DNA from: Desulfobacterales bacterium
GTDB lineage: Bacteria > Desulfobacterota > Desulfobacteria > Desulfobacterales > JAUCGF01
DNA length: 25,281 nt
NCBI GenBank assembly: GCA_029940345.1
Contig: JAOZRC010000003.1
Location: 1-25,281, forward strand
Reading direction: 5' to 3'
Below, one piece after another: positions 6,110 to 12,150 of the stretch; within the stretch, counting starts at the first letter, position 1, and each line of letters opens with the position of its first letter. The translations under genes and the position numbers were made by a program. The notes beneath the pieces were generated by a model. That model did not search any database. It was not told the DNA's origin and was given only the letters and a program-made list of their open reading frames with translations.

Positions 6110-8251
6110 TCATCCTCGCATCCAGACATGAAACCGTTCCATCCACTGAAGCGCTTTCTCCGGTGCATGGGTCTTTTTCCATTCACCCGCCACCGCTTTG
6201 TTGGCCTCTGCCAGGGTCGGATAGATATGAATCGTGCCTAAAATTTTATTCAGGCCGATGCCTTGTTTCATTGCCAGGATATATTCGGCGATAATATCAC
6301 TGGCGTGGGCACCGACAATGGTGACCCCAATGATTTTATCGCTCTTGGGTTTGGTTAAAATCTTTACAACACCATGGTCTTCCGAATCGCAAATGGCGCG
6401 ATCCAGATCTTCGATGTCAAAGCGGGTCACTTCATACGCAATGCCTTTTTCCTTGGCCTCCAGCTCATTTAAGCCGACTCGGGCAACTTCCGGATCCGTA
6501 TAGGTCGCCCAGGGAATAACGCGGTAATCGGCGCGGAAGGTTTTAAATTTACCGAATAATGCGTTGACGGATGCGTACCACGCCTGGTGAGAAGCGGTGT
6601 GGGTGAATTGATAGGGTCCGGCTACATCTCCGGCACAGAAAATATTGGGGAAATTAGTTTGCAGAATTTCATTCGTTTCGATTGTGCCGTTCTTATTTAA
6701 GCGCACGCCCAACTTTTCAAGACCAAATCCCTTGGCGTTGGCCGCCCGACCCACCGCAACCAGGATTTCATCAAACTCAAAGCGAATTTCCATACCATTG
6801 TGATCACAAACCAAAATTTTACGGCCATCTTCTGTAACCACCGCTTTGGCGCGATGGCCAGTAAGTACCTGGATGCCTTCCTGCTCAAACTTGTCCTTCA
6901 CCATTTGAGAAATTTCCACATCTTCGCGGCCCATGATTCGCGGCGCCATTTCGACTTGCATCACTTCGGAACCAAGCCGCGCAAAGGTCTGGGTCATTTC
7001 GCAGCCGATGGGGCCTCCCCCCAATACCATCAGGCGTTTGGGTAGTTTTTCAATATTCCAGATATTATCGGATGTAAGGTAGTCGATTTTATCCAAGCCG
7101 GGAATGGGTGGAATGAAAGGCCGGGCGCCAGTGGCAATAACAATGCTGCGTGTGGTGATAACGCGATCATTCACTGCGATCGTGTATGGCGAAATTATTT
7201 GCGCTTCTCCCCGGATGCAATCCACACCCAGTTGGGTGTAGCGCTCTATGGAATCGTGAGGCTCAACTTTTTTAATGATCTCACGAACTCTTGCCATCAC
7301 ATCCGCAAAGTCAAACTGAATGTCGCCTTTTGAAAAACCGAATTCGGAAGCTCTTTTCGCATAAGTTAAAATTTTAGCCGACCGAATTAATGCTTTACTG
7401 GGAACGCACCCGGTGTTTAAGCAATCGCCGCCCATTTTGTGTTTTTCGATGAGAGCCACCTTTGCGCGAACCGTGGCGGCAATATACGATGTGACCAGCC
7501 CGGCAGAACCTGCGCCGATAACCACCAGATTATAATCTGATTTTGCAGGCCGGGGATATTTGGCCATCACCTTGCGGGCCTTAACAAAGGTAATCAGTTT
7601 TTTAGCGACTATGGGAAAAATGCCCAACAGCGCGAATGAAAATAAAAGCCCCGGTGAAAGGATTCCTTTAAGCGAATCAATTTTGCCAAGCTGGGTGCCG
7701 GCGTTCACATAAACGAAGGTGCCTGCCAGCATACCAATCTGACTGACGATATAATAAACAGCCGTTCGTATGGGGGTAAGCCCCATTACCAGGTTGATGA
7801 TAAAAAATGGAAAAATCGGAATCAGTCGCAATGTAAAAAGGTAGAAAGCGCCCTCTTTTTCAACGCCCGCATTGATGGCCGTCAGTTTATCACCGAATTT
7901 TCTTTGTACAAAATCCCGCAGGAGAAATCGGGCAACCAGAAAGGCCAGGGTGGCGCCAATGGTGCTGGCAAAAGAGATAAGTAAAATTCCCAGCCAGAGG
8001 CCGAAAAGTGCGCCGCCGGCCAAGGTCATCACCGTGGCGCCTGGTAAAGAAAGGGCGGTTACAATAATATAGATGATCACATAAGCGGCGATGGTAAAAC
8101 CGGTGTGGTGCGCATAGTAATCCGCAAAGGCTTGCTGCTGCGCTTTTAAATAGCTGATGGTGAGATATTGCTGAAGATCAAAGGCAAAAAAAAGCAAGGC
8201 CAGAGTAGCGATAACAAGAATGATGATGATTTTCGGGAGATTCCCTTTCAT
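6110..8251 (-). CDS. VTT (TVP38/TMEM64/DedA-like) membrane domain fused to mercuric-reductase-like flavoprotein
   Basis: The 713-aa fusion has two halves. Residues 1-230 are hydrophobic with about six membrane segments and a VTT/SNARE-associated core (LSLPGATVMTLAGGALFG, RLIPIFPFFIINLVMG). Residues 238-713 are a class I pyridine nucleotide-disulfide oxidoreductase: FAD site GAGSAG (246-251), redox pair CLNTGC (277-282), NAD(P)H site GGGPIG (411-416), second FAD motif AGDVAGP near 540 and a dimer-domain HIYPT (675-679) holding the usual active-site His. MerA's N-terminal metal domain and C-terminal Cys pair are absent, so mercury reduction is unlikely; the substrate is unknown. The chosen ATG at 8251 has AGGAAAGGA upstream. 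A longer GTG start at 8296 lacks a ribosome site and lies within 11 bp of the -10 box. It is probably the first gene of the peroxidase-arsS operon and could reduce an arsenical, disulfide or quinone at the membrane. Confidence 0.9.
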   Translation of the reverse strand: MKGNLPKIIIILVIATLALLFFAFDLQQYLTISYLKAQQQAFADYYAHHTGFTIAAYVIIYIIVTALSLPGATVMTLAGGALFGLWLGILLISFASTIGATLAFLVARFLLRDFVQRKFGDKLTAINAGVEKEGAFYLFTLRLIPIFPFFIINLVMGLTPIRTAVYYIVSQIGMLAGTFVYVNAGTQLGKIDSLKGILSPGLLFSFALLGIFPIVAKKLITFVKARKVMAKYPRPAKSDYNLVVIGAGSAGLVTSYIAATVRAKVALIEKHKMGGDCLNTGCVPSKALIRSAKILTYAKRASEFGFSKGDIQFDFADVMARVREIIKKVEPHDSIERYTQLGVDCIRGEAQIISPYTIAVNDRVITTRSIVIATGARPFIPPIPGLDKIDYLTSDNIWNIEKLPKRLMVLGGGPIGCEMTQTFARLGSEVMQVEMAPRIMGREDVEISQMVKDKFEQEGIQVLTGHRAKAVVTEDGRKILVCDHNGMEIRFEFDEILVAVGRAANAKGFGLEKLGVRLNKNGTIETNEILQTNFPNIFCAGDVAGPYQFTHTASHQAWYASVNALFGKFKTFRADYRVIPWATYTDPEVARVGLNELEAKEKGIAYEVTRFDIEDLDRAICDSEDHGVVKILTKPKSDKIIGVTIVGAHASDIIAEYILAMKQGIGLNKILGTIHIYPTLAEANKAVAGEWKKTHAPEKALQWMERFHVWMRG

Positions 8252-8306
8252 GGTGTGATCCTTTCCTGATTCTAACTGAAAATCAATTGTGAACACCTAA
8301 TTATCC

Positions 8307-8336
8307 ATGATATTCACGATATGAAAAAGTTGTCAA
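8307..8336 (-). promoter_or_regulatory. Sigma-70-like promoter of the VTT-flavoprotein/arsS operon
   Basis: On the minus strand TTGACA (8336-8331) and TATCAT (8312-8307) are separated by 18 bp, matching consensus at 6/6 and 5/6 positions. The expected start of transcription is near 8300, about 50 nt upstream of the ATG at 8251. No operator (for example an ArsR-type site) is recognisable. Confidence 0.55.
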
Positions 8337-8434
8337 AGGAAATAACCGGACCTTACAAAAAAAGCGCCGCGACCGATTTTCCTTTTCCGTTTCAATCTGT
8401 ATCCTGTTCATAAATTATGGCCAAGTGCGGTTCC

Positions 8435-8545
8435 GGAGTGCGAAAATTATGTTTTTCGCATGGGTCTGAATCCGTGGAACAGCACGTTATATCAGCGAAA
8501 GACCGTTCCACTCCGTTCCTCCGCTATGCCTAACTTTCGCACTCC
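8435..8545. repeat. Palindromic element C (GGAGTGC-ended)
   Basis: GGAGTGCGAAA (8435-8445) is perfectly inverted at 8535-8545, extending to 15 of 17 matching bases (8435-8451 against 8529-8545). An inner perfect 7-bp pair, GTGGAAC/GTTCCAC, lies at 8474-8480 and 8505-8511. The same GGAGTGC/GCACTCC ends occur in element D and in the element at 22324-22376, so these appear to form one repeat family with variable cores. It lies within the 8252-9086 gap, which contains no convincing gene. Confidence 0.65.
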
Positions 8546-8653
8546 ATAATAACCATTGAATTTGAAGAAGATACATCAATATGGTGATTTGTCGCTTTCC
8601 CTTTTAAATCCTTACATGAAAATTTAAATTTATTACGGCATCTTTCATTTTTC

Positions 8654-8756
8654 GGTTTACAATTCGGGGGAGTGCCAAACAGGCTCTTACAGTTTGGCAT
8701 TCAGTATCCACCAATGCTAAACCGTAAGTTTAGCACTCCGGAGAAAAATGTAAACC
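8654..8756. repeat. Palindromic element D, two tandem hairpins
   Basis: The outer 8-bp inverted repeat GGTTTACA/TGTAAACC (8654-8661, 8749-8756) encloses two hairpins. In the first, GAGTGCCAAAC (8670-8680) pairs with GTTTGGCATTC (8692-8702). In the second, CAATGCTAAAC (8712-8722) pairs with GTTTAGCACTC (8728-8738). The left arm of the first and the right arm of the second are also related to each other, making one larger palindrome. The consensus resembles GAGTGCnAAAC...GTTTnGCACTC, as in the element at 22324-22376. Confidence 0.7.
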
Positions 8757-8785
8757 ACTTTTTATCGCAATGAAGCAACATAACA

Positions 8786-8953
8786 ATTTCTGATTCTAAC
8801 GGATTTTGTTGATACTCATATTCGATTCTGATTTGCCGCAAAGCGGCATGGTAACAGAGGCTGGGGTTGAAACCCCAGGCTCTGTCAGCATGCCGCTTCA
8901 TGGCAAATTTATATCAGATAAAGATATAAACAAAATCCGTTAGAATCAGAAAT
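8786..8953. repeat. Palindromic element E: 168-bp MITE-like element with perfect 25-bp terminal inverted repeats
   Basis: Bases 8786-8810 are an exact inverted copy of 8929-8953 (25 of 25; core TCTAACGGATTTTG). Nested inside is a second pair of 19 bp (8832-8850 against 8889-8907, 16 of 19). At the centre, 15-bp arms (8854-8868 against 8871-8885, 14 of 15) form a very tight hairpin around GGGGTTGAAACCCC. The whole element can fold end to end. No clear target-site duplication is visible. A lone CTGATTCTAAC match to its end occurs near 8267-8277, which may be chance. Confidence 0.8.
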
Positions 8954-8957
8954 ATTC

Positions 8958-8986
8958 TTGACAAAAAATGGTTTTCCGACTACCTT
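8958..8986 (+). promoter_or_regulatory. Possible promoter of the solute-binding/vWA operon
   Basis: TTGACA (8958-8963) matches the -35 consensus fully. At 17 bp the -10 candidate TACCTT (8981-8986) is poor. It begins 5 bp beyond the right end of palindromic element E, so the element abuts or supplies the -35 box. The gap from here to the ATG at 9087 is about 100 bp of AT-rich DNA. Confidence 0.35.
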
Positions 8987-9086
8987 TTTTATTGAAGATT
9001 CAGTGCCCCGTTGATCGTTCTTAATAACATATTCGTATTATTCCAATAATTTAAATGTGGCTCTAAAACCGGCCCAAGGAGGAAAA

Positions 9087-10802
9087 ATGGCACATAAAAC
9101 AAAACCCGTGTTTTGGTTCGCAGTCTTTGTGGTGGTGGCAGGTCTGGTTGGCTTGGCTATATATCGCACCAAAGGTCTGGTAGATGTTGTAAAAAACGAA
9201 CAGGCCGCCAAGGTCGTCAGCCAGTCATCAGGAGACAAATTTATTGACATTAAAATGTATTCATCCAGTGCCAAAAAGAACTGGATCAATGCAATGGTCA
9301 AAGCGTTTAATGCGTCGCGCATCCGGGTGAATGATCAGACAGTCAGGGTAAAGGCCTGGCATGTCACTTCCGGAGGCAGTTTTGATCAACTCAAAGCCGG
9401 AAAAATCCAACCGGATATTTGGTCTCCCGGCGATGAATCCTGGTTACGGATTGCGAAAGCCCACTGGCTGAACGTTAAGCAGAAACAGTTGTTTGACGAT
9501 TTTAAACCGCTTGTGAACATTCCCTTAGTTGTCGCAATATGGGAGCCCATGGCCAAAGTGTTAGGGCATCCCCAACCGATCGGATGGCAGGATTTGGCCA
9601 AAGTTGCCGCCAATCCCCAAGGTTGGGCGGCGCTAGGCCATCCCGAATGGGGTAAATTCAGATGGGGGCATGCACATCCCGATGCCAATTCAGGTTTTTT
9701 AGCGGTTATTTCCGAAATATACGCCGTGCTGCAAAAAACCGAGGGCATCACCCTTGAGGATCTTAAAAAACCGGAAGTGATCTCTTTTTTACGGGAATTT
9801 GAGGGAGCGGTGGAGCATTACGGCTTGTCCAACAGTTGGATCGACCAACTGATGCACACCAAAGGGCCGGCCTATCTTTCCGCGGCAGTGCAGTATGAAA
9901 ACACCATCATTCAAACCAATGCCAAGCATAAAAACAAGCCCTTTAAACTGACAGCCATCTATCCGCAGGAAGGCAATTTCAGAACCCAACATCCGGCTGC
10001 CGTTCTCAAAGAAGCGTGGATGACGCCGGACAAAGATAGCGCCTGCCGAAAGTTTATTGATTTCCTGATCAGCCCGGAATCCCAACGCCGGGCGATGGAA
10101 ATGGGGTTGCGTCCTATTTTGAAAAATATTGAAATGTCCAGCCCGTTTGATGCCGAACACGGTGTGAATCCCAATCTCGCCAGCGGTAAGACCTTCAAGG
10201 TTCCTTCAGAAAGTGTACTTAAACGAATACGAAGCCTTTGGGAAGAGGTGAAGACGCCGGCAACCATTATCCTGGTTTTAGACCGGTCAGGAAGTATGAA
10301 AGGCAGCCCTATGGACAATGCCAAGACCGGCGCAATTGAATTTATAAGAAGCATGAAACCCCGCGATCAATTAATGATAACGGTTTTTGGCGATGATGTG
10401 ACGGTGCTGTCCGAGTTATGTACGATCCAGCAATGCGGAGAAGATATGACCGGGCGCTTGAATAACGTTTTTGCCATTGGAAAAACCGCGTTGTATGATG
10501 CGCTTGCCCAAACCTATAAGCAATTGCAGAGCTTTAAACAGCAGGAACCTGACCGACGGTATAGCATCCTGCTTCTTTCGGATGGTAAAGATACATGCAG
10601 CAAGCTGAAGCGTCACGATTTTCTCGACCTGCTCCCCGGAGGTGAAGAGTTTGACGCCCCTAAGGTTTATACGATTGCTTACGGTTCCAAAGCTGACAAA
10701 GATTTGCTGGCCGAAATCGCCAATCGCACCAACGCACGTCTGTTCACCAGTTCGCCCGAGGAGATTCGCAAAACATATAAAGAGTTAAGCGCCAACTTCT
10801 AA
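9087..10802 (+). CDS. Membrane-anchored solute-binding and von Willebrand factor A domain protein
   Basis: The 571-aa protein has one N-terminal membrane helix (about 9-27), then a periplasmic part. Residues about 50-350 look like an extracellular solute-binding fold (SGGSFDQLKAGKIQPDIWSPG; GHAHPDANSGF; a C-terminal DFLISPESQRRAMEMGLRP typical of ABC binding proteins). Residues about 393-565 are a vWA domain with the metal-ion site intact: DRSGS (399-403), Thr-467 in GKTALYD and Asp-499 in LLSDGKD. Such domains bind partner proteins through Mg. The ATG at 9087 has AAGGAGG 4 bases upstream; a GTG at 9057 would add ten residues but has no ribosome site. The next two genes follow closely. The ligand is unknown, and no ABC permease is nearby, so it may act as a structural or sensing protein rather than in transport. 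Confidence 0.88.
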   Translation: MAHKTKPVFWFAVFVVVAGLVGLAIYRTKGLVDVVKNEQAAKVVSQSSGDKFIDIKMYSSSAKKNWINAMVKAFNASRIRVNDQTVRVKAWHVTSGGSFDQLKAGKIQPDIWSPGDESWLRIAKAHWLNVKQKQLFDDFKPLVNIPLVVAIWEPMAKVLGHPQPIGWQDLAKVAANPQGWAALGHPEWGKFRWGHAHPDANSGFLAVISEIYAVLQKTEGITLEDLKKPEVISFLREFEGAVEHYGLSNSWIDQLMHTKGPAYLSAAVQYENTIIQTNAKHKNKPFKLTAIYPQEGNFRTQHPAAVLKEAWMTPDKDSACRKFIDFLISPESQRRAMEMGLRPILKNIEMSSPFDAEHGVNPNLASGKTFKVPSESVLKRIRSLWEEVKTPATIILVLDRSGSMKGSPMDNAKTGAIEFIRSMKPRDQLMITVFGDDVTVLSELCTIQQCGEDMTGRLNNVFAIGKTALYDALAQTYKQLQSFKQQEPDRRYSILLLSDGKDTCSKLKRHDFLDLLPGGEEFDAPKVYTIAYGSKADKDLLAEIANRTNARLFTSSPEEIRKTYKELSANF

Positions 10803-10838
10803 TCGAACACCTAAACCGATTGCCGTCAAGGGAGAGGA

Positions 10839-11696
10839 ATGATGAAAGCGAGTCCCATAAAAATCAAATACTTCACCAAGGCGTTCCTTTTTCACTGGAA
10901 CCTTCTATTTGTAGGGGGCGGTGCCGTCGCGGGCTTCATTTCAGGTTATGCGGATATTATTATCCCGCTGTTAGCTGGCCTGGAGGTGCTCTACCTGGCT
11001 GTTACAGCCACCCGTCCCCGTTTTCAAGCGGCGGTTGATCGGGCCGAACACAAAAAAGTTGCAGCACCGGCGGCGTTGTCCCCCCAGGTTGAACAAATCC
11101 TAAACACCTTAGCGGTTGATGACCGCAACCGCTATCACCAATTGAGAAAACAGAGCCATAAACTGCATCATATTTCCTGGGGCGTGCAAGGCGGGGATAC
11201 GTCCGCGGATATCAGCGGCGTCACCGACGTGGAAATAGAAGGAATTAATTGTTTGCTGAGTATTTATCTTAAATTGCTCTATTCCAAAAATCGTTTGGAG
11301 CTTTTTTTTGAAACTGCCAATGCAAAGACGATTCGAGCGGACATTAAGCGCGCCAGAGTACGGCTTAAAGCTTTGGATTCGAAGAAAAGTAAAGACCTGA
11401 GCAAAGCGAAACATCGTGAATCTATAGAAGATACGCTTAAAACCTCTCATCAACGGCTGAAAAATTTTCAAAGCGCCAAGGAAAATTACGATTTTATCGA
11501 ATTGGAGATTCAACGGCTGTATTCTAAAATTGCCGGTTTGATGGAGATGGGCATCAACCGCCATCAGCCTGAACAGATCAGCAGTGAAATTGATAGTGTG
11601 GCCGCCTCGATCCGGCAAACGGAAAAGGCGATTGCAGAACTTGAGTTTATTGATGAGTTTTCAACATTAAACGAGAACGGCAACAATTATTTTTAG
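10839..11696 (+). CDS. Two-helix membrane protein with long cytoplasmic coiled coil, unknown function
   Basis: The 285-aa protein is not recognised as a named family. Residues about 18-60 form two close membrane helices separated by a short turn (GYADI). Residues 70-285 are polar and mostly helical, with heptad-like Lys/Arg/Glu/Leu patterns between about 155 and 270, suggesting coiled coil. A tandem ATGATG start follows GGGAGAGGA; 10842 is an equally good start. It is 36 bp downstream of the vWA gene and 26 bp upstream of the DsrE-like gene, so the three are probably co-transcribed. The topology suggests a membrane partner or scaffold for the vWA protein; this is inference from position only. 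Confidence 0.75.
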   Translation: MMKASPIKIKYFTKAFLFHWNLLFVGGGAVAGFISGYADIIIPLLAGLEVLYLAVTATRPRFQAAVDRAEHKKVAAPAALSPQVEQILNTLAVDDRNRYHQLRKQSHKLHHISWGVQGGDTSADISGVTDVEIEGINCLLSIYLKLLYSKNRLELFFETANAKTIRADIKRARVRLKALDSKKSKDLSKAKHRESIEDTLKTSHQRLKNFQSAKENYDFIELEIQRLYSKIAGLMEMGINRHQPEQISSEIDSVAASIRQTEKAIAELEFIDEFSTLNENGNNYF

Positions 11697-11722
11697 ACCC
11701 AAATTTGAAAGGGAAGTAATTA

Positions 11723-12067
11723 ATGAGCCCCAAAACACATCTTTATGTATTATGGACGAATGACAATCCGATTACCGCGGAAAAAATGGTATTCATGTAT
11801 ACCGTAAACGCTCTCATTCACGGTTGGTGGGAAAAAGTCACACTTATAGTTTGGGGCGCCCCCACTAAATTGGTGAGTGAAGATGAGAATATTCAGAATT
11901 TGGTTAGGGAAGCATTAGAAGCCGGCGTGCATATCACTGCTTGCAAGGCTTGCGCCGATCAGTTAGGCGTAACGGAAATTTTGGAAAAACTGAACATTGA
12001 AGTCAAATATTGGGGGCTTCCGCTGACTGAAATTTTAACCAATGAAGAAAAATTATTAACAATCTGA
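11723..12067 (+). CDS. DsrE-like small protein
   Basis: The 114-aa protein has the DsrE/DsrF-like pattern: an N-terminal beta strand (HLYVLWTND), a helix, LIVWGAP around 41-47 and the conserved cysteine region GVHITACKACADQLGV (68-83), with Cys-74 and Cys-77 as CxxC. DsrE-fold proteins commonly carry persulfide sulfur or act in sulfur relay; the Cys in this loop matches the position used for that in relatives. It has no signal peptide, so it is cytosolic. It starts 26 bp after the coiled-coil gene with AGGGAAG upstream. Its partner is unknown. Confidence 0.8.
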   Translation: MSPKTHLYVLWTNDNPITAEKMVFMYTVNALIHGWWEKVTLIVWGAPTKLVSEDENIQNLVREALEAGVHITACKACADQLGVTEILEKLNIEVKYWGLPLTEILTNEEKLLTI

Positions 12068-12150
12068 AGCTGTTATCTCAAGCAATTACCAGGTATATGG
12101 CAGTACATCAGTAAAAATAGAAATTTTCGCACATAATCAGGAAGAGAAAT

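Noticed and set aside
6110..8251. True mercuric reductase (merA)
   Set aside because: The N-terminal metal-binding domain and the C-terminal Cys pair of MerA are absent, and no mer genes are nearby.
8252..8296. GTG-initiated 15-residue extension of the VTT-flavoprotein
   Set aside because: No ribosome site precedes the GTG, it would begin almost at the predicted transcription start, and the internal ATG at 8251 has a good ribosome site.
8701..8901. 66-codon minus-strand open frame in the repeat-rich gap
   Set aside because: It runs through palindromic elements D and E and has no recognisable protein features.
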